Below are positions 22,454 to 30,245 of a stretch of 40,915 nt of DNA, one piece after another. Within the stretch, counting starts at the first letter, position 1, and every line of letters starts with the position of its first letter. A program made the translations under genes and the position numbers. The notes beneath the pieces are model-generated. The model did not search any database, had not been told where the DNA came from, and worked only from the letters and a program-made list of their open reading frames with translations. Source of the stretch: a virus; IMG/VR virus record IMGVR_UViG_3300025286_000038, positions 1 to 40,915 of that record; one strand, given 5' to 3'.

Positions 22454-24100
22454 TTAAGTTGCTACCGTAAAGGCTAAGACAGCATCGACATCATCTATCT
22501 TACCATCGTGATTAAGATCAAAGTCGTCCATCCATATCTGCTGCATCCCAGGATCTTGTTGAGCAAAACCTGCCATGATTTGAGAGTAAACTGTATTAAT
22601 ATCATCTCCCAAGTGTTTATACTGATCTCCTGCCTGAATAAGACCTACTACATCCTTGGCATGTCTAATGTCCGAAGCAGTTAAACCAAACTCTTGAGAG
22701 ACATTGGCTAGATTTGTTTCATAGCCCATTATGTAATCAAGGACCGCATCTAGTTCGTTTCCCCCAATAGACTCACCCGCGGTGCTTTCAAGCAAAGTAA
22801 TCATATTGGCCATACGACCTACATCAATATTCGCTAGCTGGATCTCGCTGTTAGCAGCTAAGGACATAACAGTAAGATCACGAGCTTGATTTCTATCTAA
22901 GCCTCTCTCTTCAATCTCAGCCTCAAGTCCAATGATGAATTGGTCCCACTGATTTCCTTCCCTAATATCAAACTGCTTTTGACTCTCTAAGAACACCTTA
23001 TGCTGCAGGGTAGGTACCCCTCCTTGCTCTACCAAAGCTGCCATTTCCATGAAGTCATTGAAGTTTATTTCACCATCATTATTTAGATCATACAGAGGAT
23101 CCCAATTAGGATCACCCTCCCTGGTATGCCCGTCTCCAAAGGCCGTAGTAAACTTATCAAACTCTTCAGGACCATATGCGTCCCAAATACCAGTAAGCTC
23201 AGCCTCAGTAACCTTGTGCTGAAACCTCATGTCTATTTCTTTTAAGTCTACTAGTCTTGCCTGTAGATCTACCTCTGCAGACGTAAGTGATTGAGTTCCC
23301 TGTGTAACTTCCGCTCCAGTATCTGGATCTATTGGACGAGGACCAATGACTCCTGGCAATTCAAATTGGCGTCTAACTAGAGCAGCAAAAGCAGGATCCT
23401 CACCTGACTTTCTTATGATAAACCTCGCGACCCCGCCTTCAGCATCAATTTCTGCGGATGTAGTTCCAAATCTTGCAGCAAGGGCCTCTACTGCATCTGG
23501 CCCCATCTCCGTCATCATTTCTTCAACCGTTATGGCCTCAGGAAAACTGAAGGGCACATTGAATCTAGGAAGCTCGATCTCACCAGTTTGCACTTCCCTC
23601 TTATACTGCAGATCCTTTGCTTGAGTCTTCCTTTCCTCTGTTCCAGCTTCTTGAATACCCCTTCTCTGTTCTTCACCAGTCGCCCAAATCTCGAGCCTTT
23701 TACTAATTCTATCTGCTGCAGCTTGCCTGCTTTCATATTCAAACTTTCCCAGCTTCGCGGTCATATCTTGACGAGCCCGCATGGCTGCTCCTATCTCCTC
23801 CTTACTCGTCAGCCCTGTCCGTAACCTCCCTTCGCTTCTGGCTGTATCAGAGATGCCCTGCAATCTTCTTCCATAGTCTGCATCTACCTCCCCGGCTATC
23901 TCTCCTCGTACCTTCGCTAGGGCTTCAGGAGTTTCGAAGAGTAAAGGAATCCTAATATCCTTCACCGAGTCGAGTTTACTGTCGCCCACGGACGATAGGT
24001 ATTGTTCTCTTTTAAAAACATCATCTAAGATAGGATCAATTCCCTGCCCAGTGAAAGCACCATAATCTGGATCAGCTTTGGGGCTACCTTCTTCAGCCAT
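22454..24100 (-). CDS. Virion protein with two dockerin-like EF-hand loops (548 aa)
   Basis: A long helical, Glu/Arg-rich N-terminal half (RQDMTAKLGKFEYESRQAAA) suggests an internal or tail-associated protein. Two calcium-binding loops of EF-hand/dockerin type are clear: DLNNDGEINFND in the middle and DLNHDGKIDDVD a few residues from the C-terminus. Each has the D-x-N-x-D-G-x-I-x-x-x-D pattern. Such pairs usually bind Ca2+ and stabilise or dock proteins. It is probably part of the virion by position. The host-binding role is open. Confidence 0.65.
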   Translation of the reverse strand: MAEEGSPKADPDYGAFTGQGIDPILDDVFKREQYLSSVGDSKLDSVKDIRIPLLFETPEALAKVRGEIAGEVDADYGRRLQGISDTARSEGRLRTGLTSKEEIGAAMRARQDMTAKLGKFEYESRQAAADRISKRLEIWATGEEQRRGIQEAGTEERKTQAKDLQYKREVQTGEIELPRFNVPFSFPEAITVEEMMTEMGPDAVEALAARFGTTSAEIDAEGGVARFIIRKSGEDPAFAALVRRQFELPGVIGPRPIDPDTGAEVTQGTQSLTSAEVDLQARLVDLKEIDMRFQHKVTEAELTGIWDAYGPEEFDKFTTAFGDGHTREGDPNWDPLYDLNNDGEINFNDFMEMAALVEQGGVPTLQHKVFLESQKQFDIREGNQWDQFIIGLEAEIEERGLDRNQARDLTVMSLAANSEIQLANIDVGRMANMITLLESTAGESIGGNELDAVLDYIMGYETNLANVSQEFGLTASDIRHAKDVVGLIQAGDQYKHLGDDINTVYSQIMAGFAQQDPGMQQIWMDDFDLNHDGKIDDVDAVLAFTVAT

Positions 24101-24102
24101 TC

Positions 24103-24399
24103 TTAGGTCCCCTCATCTGTAGTAACAACCAGGGTTGTATTGGTATCATCAATAGTAGCATGCAGTGGAGCAACATAGGCAATTTCTAAACCTGAAATTG
24201 CAAAGGTTGACGCTGTCGCTACTCGAATTGTAGGGAAGATAACAGTTCCACCACTTCCACCTTCTCTTAAAACTACTGTTCCTGCATCCGTTACCGCGTC
24301 TGCAAAGATTCCAGTGAGGATACCACTTTTAAGATTCGTGCTTCCTCTCTGGATATTCCCTGTAGCAGTAATTGTATCTGATACCTTACCAATGGGCAT
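24103..24399 (-). CDS. Small beta-rich virion protein (98 aa)
   Basis: Thr/Val/Gly-rich, with many short strands (MPIGKVSDTITATGNIQRGS; VIFPTIRVATASTFAISGLE), as in small head-decoration or tail proteins. Its ribosome binding site AAAGGAGG directly abuts dispersed dyad site 6 upstream. No named family. Confidence 0.65.
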   Translation of the reverse strand: MPIGKVSDTITATGNIQRGSTNLKSGILTGIFADAVTDAGTVVLREGGSGGTVIFPTIRVATASTFAISGLEIAYVAPLHATIDDTNTTLVVTTDEGT

Positions 24400-24412
24400 G
24401 TTTAGCCTCCTT

Positions 24413-24435
24413 TAAACTTTCATTATGAAACTTTA
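24413..24435. promoter_or_regulatory. Dispersed 23-bp dyad, site 6
   Basis: Half-sites TAAACTTTCA and TGAAACTTTA with spacer TTA. On the - strand it ends directly at the AAAGGAGG of the 98-aa gene, 13 bp from its start codon. Confidence 0.8.
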
Positions 24436-24448
24436 CGGAAGCATCTAA

Positions 24449-24559
24449 TCACTTCTTCTTTTTTCTTGTCGTTGCCTTAGACTTGGACTTCTTACTACTA
24501 CCTTGTGGCTTAGACTTCTTAGAGTTTCCCTTTGTCTTGTACCCTACTCTATATGGCAT
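24449..24559 (-). CDS. Lys-rich basic peptide (36 aa)
   Basis: ATG at 24559 on the - strand, with GAGG about 10 bases upstream. The product MPYRVGYKTKGNSKKSKPQG is followed by SSKKSKSKATTRKKKK: almost half Lys/Arg, no hydrophobic core. It resembles a nucleic-acid-condensing tail rather than an enzyme. It fills the gap between the outer-membrane protein gene and dyad site 6. A real gene seems likely from start, stop and composition, but support is limited. Confidence 0.5.
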   Translation of the reverse strand: MPYRVGYKTKGNSKKSKPQGSSKKSKSKATTRKKKK

Positions 24560-24576
24560 TACACTCTAGCCTCGTA

Positions 24577-25161
24577 TTAAAATTTTACCCCGATTGTAAG
24601 GGCTTGCCTGATGACACCTCTAATATGTGACATACGACCACTAAGATATAAGACACGAAAATACTTTTTCATCTCACTCGTATAATCCCATCTATCCTCC
24701 CCGTCCTTATCACTAACATAATCTAAACGCATATCTAAACTCATGTGATCCTTGTTTAGTTCAAACTCACTGCCAACATTAAAGAATGTTGTTCTGCTAC
24801 CAGTATCGGACCACTCACTCGACGAACCAGAATGTACTTGCCATCCTTTCCAAGTAAGGCCAATGGTCCAGCCGACCACTCTATGATCATCATAGACAAA
24901 ACCTCTTCCCTCCGTAATTAAACCCCAGTAATTCTGTTCAGAGTCAATACCATACTTATAACGTGCATCTTTCCCTGACGATCTAGAATATTGTCCTATA
25001 ACTTCCAGACCAGATCGGATTTGAATATTACCATTAGCCGAGTACTGCTCCGAAGCTCCTACCTTTACATAACTGCCATCTAATGAAACCCTAGCCATAG
25101 CAGAATCATGACAACAGATAAGGAAAGTAAGAATATACAGGTACCAATAACTTTTGGCCAT
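24577..25161 (-). CDS. Phage-encoded outer-membrane beta-barrel protein (194 aa)
   Basis: The N-terminus MAKSYWYLYILTFLICCHDS and AMA-R fit a signal peptide cleaved after Ala23 (A-x-A). The mature part has many amphipathic strands (YVKVGASEQYSANGNIQIRS; VVGWTIGLTWKGWQV; SLDMRLDYVSDKDGED). The last residues, RQALTIGVKF, end in Phe with hydrophobic residues at -3, -5 and -7: the signature read by the BAM machine. It should insert in the host outer membrane, implying a Gram-negative host. Likely roles, inferred, are superinfection exclusion or envelope change, as for the lambda Lom type. It lies next to the holin-type genes. Confidence 0.7.
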   Translation of the reverse strand: MAKSYWYLYILTFLICCHDSAMARVSLDGSYVKVGASEQYSANGNIQIRSGLEVIGQYSRSSGKDARYKYGIDSEQNYWGLITEGRGFVYDDHRVVGWTIGLTWKGWQVHSGSSSEWSDTGSRTTFFNVGSEFELNKDHMSLDMRLDYVSDKDGEDRWDYTSEMKKYFRVLYLSGRMSHIRGVIRQALTIGVKF

Positions 25162-25172
25162 TGCATTTTAAC

Positions 25173-25652
25173 TCATTTCAGAAGTTTCCACACCGCTCCA
25201 AATATAATACCCATAGAGCAAACTGTGAAGATTATTAACTGCTCCAAGAAACTAAAGTTGATGTCAGCAAGAAATGATAACACAGTCCAAACATCCATCA
25301 CTATCCCACTATTTTTAACCTGCTCGTATACATCAAGAGAAGCTAAAACACTAACCGCTCCTCCTCCAGTACTTATTCCTGTTACTAGTCCAGACCTTGC
25401 TAATACAGTATTTGTAGCCTTTGGTGGATCAGATCTCCTACGTGATTTAGTCTTCGCTATAACGCGTTTTGTATATGAGTTCTGTTGCTTCTGTATCTTG
25501 TCAGCACCCTCTCGACGCATTCTAATAGCATCACGAATTCTATCCTTTGCATCTTTTGATGGTAGTGGGCTATTAAGCCATATATTCAACTGCTGCTCAG
25601 AATACGACGTAAGAGGCTGTGACCTTGGGGGTGGCCACGGAATAATATTCAT
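25173..25652 (-). CDS. Membrane protein, lysis-associated candidate (159 aa)
   Basis: The start at 25652 follows GAGGGGAGGG; the frame is open further upstream to 25730 but overlaps the holin gene. Residues 1-95 are basic and Pro-rich (MNIIPWPPPRSQPLTSYSEQ), followed by a Gly-rich segment LVTGISTGGGAVSVLASLDV and a C-terminal hydrophobic span LEQLIIFTVCSMGIIFGAVW ending KLLK. It sits between the holin and the outer-membrane gene. It may be a second holin, a spanin-like or an anti-holin protein; none can be shown. Confidence 0.6.
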   Translation of the reverse strand: MNIIPWPPPRSQPLTSYSEQQLNIWLNSPLPSKDAKDRIRDAIRMRREGADKIQKQQNSYTKRVIAKTKSRRRSDPPKATNTVLARSGLVTGISTGGGAVSVLASLDVYEQVKNSGIVMDVWTVLSFLADINFSFLEQLIIFTVCSMGIIFGAVWKLLK

Positions 25653-25677
25653 AATTTCCCTCCCCTCGTCTGATCCC

Positions 25678-26082
25678 TTATTTCTCTCTTTGAACTCCTT
25701 TGAATTTTTCGAATGTTCGCAAACCGCCAAGCCCTAACATTGCTGTGACAAGCCCAAACAACGGTCCTGTATCAAGAACAGGAAACTCTATATCTGGATA
25801 CCAGATTATTATAAACCAGCCCAACAACGGCTGAGCAATGAAGTTCCATGCTATTCCTGCACCACAGGTCCACCCAATAAAAGGTCTCCATCCAGCTACG
25901 AATAGACTTTTATGTACTGCTTCGGCTTCATTAACCTTTATCTGGGCTATGTTAGCTGAACTAATAGCCTTCAGCAAGTCCCTCTCCATGTCCAGCTTTC
26001 TTCTCTGCTTCTCAGATGGATTGGGAATGAAGTCAAGAGCCTTATCTAAAACAGGCCCTAATAGCATATTAAGCAAAGCCAC
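25678..26082 (-). CDS. Holin of the 3TM (GTA-type) family (134 aa)
   Basis: The pattern matches the GTA_holin_3TM group: an N-terminal segment MALLNMLLGPVLDKALDFIP, a charged helix (KLDMERDLLKAISSANIAQI), then SLFVAGWRPFIGWTCGAGIA with two hydrophobic spans (WNFIAQPLLGWFIIIW; GPLFGLVTAMLGLGGLRT) and a charged C-terminus. The GWRPFIGW element is diagnostic. Holins of this type form pores in the inner membrane to time lysis. Its start overlaps the stop of the preceding 115-aa membrane gene. Confidence 0.85.
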   Translation of the reverse strand: MALLNMLLGPVLDKALDFIPNPSEKQRRKLDMERDLLKAISSANIAQIKVNEAEAVHKSLFVAGWRPFIGWTCGAGIAWNFIAQPLLGWFIIIWYPDIEFPVLDTGPLFGLVTAMLGLGGLRTFEKFKGVQREK

Positions 26083-26429
26083 TAGCTACCTCCATTAAGC
26101 TTCTTCTCGAAAAGGGCATTTTTCCGCTTCGTAGCATCTCGGACGACCTTGGCAAATCCTCCTGCACCACCAGCAATAACTCCACCGGATACTATATTGT
26201 CTAGATAATTCCCTATAGAAAACACAGGATCTGAACCAAGAATAATCTGTAAGAATTGTACATCAAAGAGGAAGGCAATAACAACGCAACCCCCAAGCAT
26301 TACGTCATCCCAATAGCCTTCCGACTGAACTACAGCCTTGATATTATCCATTGCCAACTTTACAACTCCTGAGAACATGGCAATCTGAAACACCATCATA
26401 GCCATCTCAGCTGCTTGATCTTCCATCAT
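26082..26429 (-). CDS. Small membrane protein, second holin-type candidate (115 aa)
   Basis: Two to three hydrophobic segments: MAMMVFQIAMFSGVVKLAMD, VMLGGCVVIAFLFDVQFLQI and IVSGGVIAGGAGGFAKVV, then a basic tail (DATKRKNALFEKKLNGGS). AAAGGAGG precedes ATG 26429, which overlaps the stop of the 59-aa gene. It fits a holin or anti-holin working with the GTA-type holin next to it. Family unnamed. Confidence 0.65.
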   Translation of the reverse strand: MMEDQAAEMAMMVFQIAMFSGVVKLAMDNIKAVVQSEGYWDDVMLGGCVVIAFLFDVQFLQIILGSDPVFSIGNYLDNIVSGGVIAGGAGGFAKVVRDATKRKNALFEKKLNGGS

Positions 26430-26605
26430 TTAACCTCCTTTGGGATCTTCGTTGCTTCGTTGCCCTCCTGCCCGTTATCGTGCAAAGCCAGCAGCATCTC
26501 CTTCGCACCGCGCAGTGTGCAGATTTGCGGATCTCGTTCTGCGAGGTAGGTTACTCTCTGCTGTATCTTCTCGTCCAGCTCTTCGACTGTGGGTAACTTG
26601 CTCAT
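26426..26605 (-). CDS. Small soluble protein in the lysis block (59 aa)
   Basis: The - strand ATG lies at 26605 and the stop overlaps the start of the following gene (ATGA). The product MSKLPTVEELDEKIQQRVTY is followed by LAERDPQICTLRGAKEMLLA and a charged end. Helical, acidic at first. No family. The coupling in both directions supports expression. Confidence 0.55.
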   Translation of the reverse strand: MSKLPTVEELDEKIQQRVTYLAERDPQICTLRGAKEMLLALHDNGQEGNEATKIPKEVK

Positions 26606-26826
26606 GCCGCCTCCCCCGCAGCTATTCGTGCTGCTCGATTCTTATACCCTTGCCCCTTCGCAGATTTATCTGACCTATAGATTGGGTCCCACCTTGCAAT
26701 CTTTTCCCTCAACGCCTTTTCCGCATCTATTTTTGATGATGCATTAGCGTGATCCCACCACGCTTGAGGGTTCGCAACTGGATGAGCCAAAATCTCTATT
26801 TCTTGCGATGATAATTGCCTTGGCAT
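26602..26826 (-). CDS. Small hypothetical protein (74 aa)
   Basis: The start at 26826 (MPRQLSSQEIEILAHPVANP) lies just after the fibre gene stop with AGAGGT upstream; the frame is open for 8 more codons but that part overlaps the fibre gene. The ending YRSDKSAKGQGYKNRAARIA is basic. It lies between fibre and holin genes. Unknown function. Confidence 0.6.
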   Translation of the reverse strand: MPRQLSSQEIEILAHPVANPQAWWDHANASSKIDAEKALREKIARWDPIYRSDKSAKGQGYKNRAARIAAGEAA

Positions 26827-26834
26827 AAGAACCT

Positions 26835-28316
26835 CTATGTTAAAAGACACGCCGAGAAAAAAGACGCAGTAGTAAGATCAACAACCTTAGCACCGTTATG
26901 TACAGAGATCGAAATGTGGACTGTGTCTGCCGCGTCCATATCTGCTATTACCGATGCTGGCATAGTAAAATCCGTCCCGCCACCTGCACATGCATACGGG
27001 TTTGCATATCCGACATTAAACGTCCTATTCGAGGCCACAATATTTAAAGATACTACAGTTGTGGAAGAGGTCAGCCCCGCTATGCCGAGGGAAACATTTA
27101 TCTGATACCTACCCGTCACTGGGGCAGTAAAGGTAGAAGTTGTATAGTCTGATCCCTGATCAAAAACCTCTGTGGCGAATACTACAGTGTAAGCCGTTCC
27201 ATCACCTGTCACGTTGGATAGGGTTCCAGAGGGGTGTGCAAGAAATGCAGGATTTGTGGGCTTAGTAACAGCACCAGAAGAATCAATCCGCATCCGCTCC
27301 GTAGGTGCCACCGCGCCATCGGCTGTCGTGGAGAAGACCAACCTTCCCGGCATGTCATTATCGCCGGGGGCTTTGTCTATCGCCGCTCCAATACTTGCCG
27401 ATACCGAGTTGAAGTCACTAGCATCATCACCGAGGAACTTGATCTCCCCGAGAATGTCACCATTCTCAACAAGCGCATGAGTTCCTATAGTGCCGCTTCG
27501 AGATTTGCCCATATAGTTAATCGGGCCATATGCCGAGTCTGCCCACCTAAACGCTCCGAAGGCGGGATTCCCGGTGTTATGAATCTGTATATGCGGCTCT
27601 GAACTTGTTATGCCATCCAGCGCAGTGTGACCGACAACCAACGAGCCTTGCAGGACCGCGAGGTCTTCCGACTGATCCCAAAGTAGATATTTTCCAGAGG
27701 TGTCGCCGAACAGCTTGACATCGTGGCCCGTTCCGTCCACGCCAACGTCCAGACCCCCACCCGCAAGTGTGAGTTTGTTTGAAGCGTGCGTGACGGTGAC
27801 ATCTCCAGAATTGAAATTTACAACAGCCCCCAGGTCAAGGAACAGGTCAGAGAAATTCAGGGCTGAAGTCCCAAGACTTATGTCATCCGTGGTTGTAGGA
27901 TTGATCGACCCATCCGTGATCTGTAGCTGTGACACTGGAGTACCCGATGCGGCTACATAAAAATCTAATCTTCCATCCTCTGCCCCAGCATCGTCATCTA
28001 CTACCATAGCCGCGATAGTAGCATACACCGACTGCGCATCAATAGCATCTGGCATTATAAAGTTGATGCCAATACCAGAGGTGTTATCCGATAGATTACT
28101 ACCATCTAATGGGTCCCACTCTAATTGTAGCATAGTCTTAACAGCTCCAGCAGCATCACTAGTAGTCTTTACATTCCAACCATCGGTAATCTCGGTTAGG
28201 AAGCTTAAGGCATCCTCAATGCTCGACTTAACCGTAGTCCACCGAGTATTAAAATCTGTAGGAGAGTTTCTGTCTCCATCAGAATGGGCTGTACCTACAT
28301 CTATAGTTATAGCCAT
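26835..28316 (-). CDS. Tail fibre/receptor-binding protein with C1q-like end (493 aa)
   Basis: Glycine-, Asp- and Thr-rich repeats of short strands typical of trimeric fibres (DDISLGTSALNFSDLFLDLG; NKLTLAGGGLDVGVDGTG), then a C-terminal domain starting PAFLAHPSGTLSNVTGDGTA and running through TAPVTGRYQINVSLGIAGL that resembles a C1q/TNF-like jelly roll. Such domains trimerise and bind host receptors. The gene is visibly richer in G+C than its neighbours, which suggests recent acquisition or domain exchange. It follows the nozzle protein in order, as expected. Confidence 0.75.
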   Translation of the reverse strand: MAITIDVGTAHSDGDRNSPTDFNTRWTTVKSSIEDALSFLTEITDGWNVKTTSDAAGAVKTMLQLEWDPLDGSNLSDNTSGIGINFIMPDAIDAQSVYATIAAMVVDDDAGAEDGRLDFYVAASGTPVSQLQITDGSINPTTTDDISLGTSALNFSDLFLDLGAVVNFNSGDVTVTHASNKLTLAGGGLDVGVDGTGHDVKLFGDTSGKYLLWDQSEDLAVLQGSLVVGHTALDGITSSEPHIQIHNTGNPAFGAFRWADSAYGPINYMGKSRSGTIGTHALVENGDILGEIKFLGDDASDFNSVSASIGAAIDKAPGDNDMPGRLVFSTTADGAVAPTERMRIDSSGAVTKPTNPAFLAHPSGTLSNVTGDGTAYTVVFATEVFDQGSDYTTSTFTAPVTGRYQINVSLGIAGLTSSTTVVSLNIVASNRTFNVGYANPYACAGGGTDFTMPASVIADMDAADTVHISISVHNGAKVVDLTTASFFSACLLT

Positions 28317-28323
28317 CTAGACC

Positions 28324-29973
28324 TCATGTATAAGAACTGCGTTGTAAAGTCTGGATCTCATAAGAGACACCAGAAAACGAATACTCCTCTCCATCAACTG
28401 AGCCTCCTACATTAGTGAAAATGGGTAGGATAGATTTACATTGCACACCTACGCGGAGCTTAGCTGTCGCACGAGGTTTCTCAGTCAAGATAGTAGATCC
28501 AATAGTCGAGGTCACAGTAGTATCGACTAGATGCAAATAGGGAACATTTCCCCTAAGAGTAATGGTCTTAGCAGACGAGGGCCTTCTTTGGGCTTGATTA
28601 ACAATATACTCAAACTGAGCTGTACTATTCTTTCTCATATGCATAGATGGGTATACTGCGTAGACTCGAGCCCTATTCCCTGGGCCCCCGAAGTCTTCCT
28701 CTCGAGGTCTGAGTTCGTAAGAAACTGAACTGCCTCCTGTTCCATCACTTGCTCTATCATCAAGATGATCGGTATAGTATTCTCGAACAAAGCCATCAGA
28801 TCCTCCGACGTAGAGTTTCTTTTTTCCATCAGAACCTCGTATGACTCCAATCGAGTTAAAGTCTAAGCCCTCATGGTATCCTGCCCATACAAAGCGATGA
28901 TCAATACCTCGGTCGGGCTTAGCAATCGAAGGATTAGAAAGAGCGGTTGATAGAACCAGCATCTTATCTGGATTAGATGCCAAGGTAGTTTGTACCGTGA
29001 AATATATCTGCTCTTTAGGAGCAAAGAAGACTGCTTCAATATTATCCCATTCACCGTCTTTGATGTCATCAAAGGTATTAGCCATGTTGAAGGAGATAAG
29101 CTCTGTTTCCATCTGGTCTTTCAATGCAGCTCTTAATCGCCCAATATGTATCCCATCCGCATTGGCGAAGTAGAGATACCCTCCATGAGACACCATACTC
29201 CAGTGGGAGGTGATACCGATCTTTTGTGTAGCATGAACTGGAACATACGGATCTTCTGAGTGCCCGCCTCTTCCAGTTATGATATAGATGCTGTCCTCAG
29301 TCCCTACAGCAATATAGTCTGAAAAGTCATGAATACCAGTAAAGCGTTCTACACCTCTGAAGGTAAGATAATCGAGGGTTCCCCAAGTTTGTTCTGCATG
29401 AGCAGGGTTACCAGGAGAATAAAAGATTCGGTTCTGATCACAGGTTCCACCTCCGGCCCAGAGTCTCTCATGTTGGGCATGGATGTATCTAGGAATCTTA
29501 GCCCCTGCTGCTCCACCTTGGAAGCTTGAAAGAACGCTTGTAATTCCTGTCCCATCATAAAAGTCAAAGTTTGTTCCATCACAGTAATAAATCACATCTA
29601 ATCCTGCGTCATCTCTAAACACTGCAACACTCGGCTTCACCCCTGCTAGCCCTGTTTTAAGGGTAGAATATGTCTTAGCAGAGGTATCATAGTTGTAAAG
29701 CTTAGTTCCAGCAAAGACCAAAAACTTACGAGTAATGGTACCCGAAGAGACAGTCCTATACTCAACAACCATGTGAACGACCTCAGACGCGGCTGTTGCA
29801 GATGCAGAAGTCTTTTGGCTTCCTCCTCGAGACTCAAAGACTTGAGATTTTGAAAGATCGTAATTAACCGCCTTCGAGACTTGAGATTTACCCACACTTC
29901 CTGCAAACTCAGAGTCATTGACTCCATGCTCTATACTCTGGCGATGTATCCACTTGTGAGGAATCTTAGCCAT
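28324..29973 (-). CDS. Tail nozzle/stabilisation beta-propeller protein (549 aa)
   Basis: Repeated beta-sheet blades with aromatic ends (RKFLVFAGTKLYNYDTSAKT; YIAVGTEDSIYIITGRGG; GGYLYFANADGIHIGRL), as in T7 gp12-like or P22 gp10-like tail proteins. Length 549 is in range, though shorter than T7 gp12 (about 790). The sequence DFYDGTGI and FRDDAGLDVIYY show blade turns. It is the tail end piece after the adaptor. The family call is by pattern and order. Confidence 0.7.
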   Translation of the reverse strand: MAKIPHKWIHRQSIEHGVNDSEFAGSVGKSQVSKAVNYDLSKSQVFESRGGSQKTSASATAASEVVHMVVEYRTVSSGTITRKFLVFAGTKLYNYDTSAKTYSTLKTGLAGVKPSVAVFRDDAGLDVIYYCDGTNFDFYDGTGITSVLSSFQGGAAGAKIPRYIHAQHERLWAGGGTCDQNRIFYSPGNPAHAEQTWGTLDYLTFRGVERFTGIHDFSDYIAVGTEDSIYIITGRGGHSEDPYVPVHATQKIGITSHWSMVSHGGYLYFANADGIHIGRLRAALKDQMETELISFNMANTFDDIKDGEWDNIEAVFFAPKEQIYFTVQTTLASNPDKMLVLSTALSNPSIAKPDRGIDHRFVWAGYHEGLDFNSIGVIRGSDGKKKLYVGGSDGFVREYYTDHLDDRASDGTGGSSVSYELRPREEDFGGPGNRARVYAVYPSMHMRKNSTAQFEYIVNQAQRRPSSAKTITLRGNVPYLHLVDTTVTSTIGSTILTEKPRATAKLRVGVQCKSILPIFTNVGGSVDGEEYSFSGVSYEIQTLQRSSYT

Positions 29974-30245
29974 TATTCTCTTTCAATGTAGCGTAGGTCC
30001 TCTGTAGAAGAAGCTACAATACCGTAGACAGCTCCTTGGTAGCACTTACGCCCAATGGTAGTTTCGTCTTTGTACTCTCCAGTTTGAGCTAAAGTATAAC
30101 CATTAGCAGTTGTCACGCTACTATTTTCTCCGTGGTATATAGCCGCAGATGTTCCATCATGGTAAAGCTGAAACATGGTACGCTTAGGATTGGCTACAAG
30201 GATCACGGTAGCACTAGTACCTACTGCAATGTTTCCATAAGCCAT
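29973..30245 (-). CDS. Small beta-rich virion protein (90 aa)
   Basis: Short protein rich in Thr, Gly and Ala, with TSATVILVANPKRTMFQLYH and GAVYGIVASSTEDLRYIERE. It resembles small tail or decoration modules. It starts immediately after the adaptor gene stops and its own stop touches the next start. Function unknown. Confidence 0.65.
   Translation of the reverse strand: MAYGNIAVGTSATVILVANPKRTMFQLYHDGTSAAIYHGENSSVTTANGYTLAQTGEYKDETTIGRKCYQGAVYGIVASSTEDLRYIERE

Noticed and set aside
25108-25737. 209-codon open frame on the + strand
   Set aside because: Antisense to the tightly packed late membrane genes; its sequence is Ser/Ile/Phe-rich as expected from the reverse of those genes.
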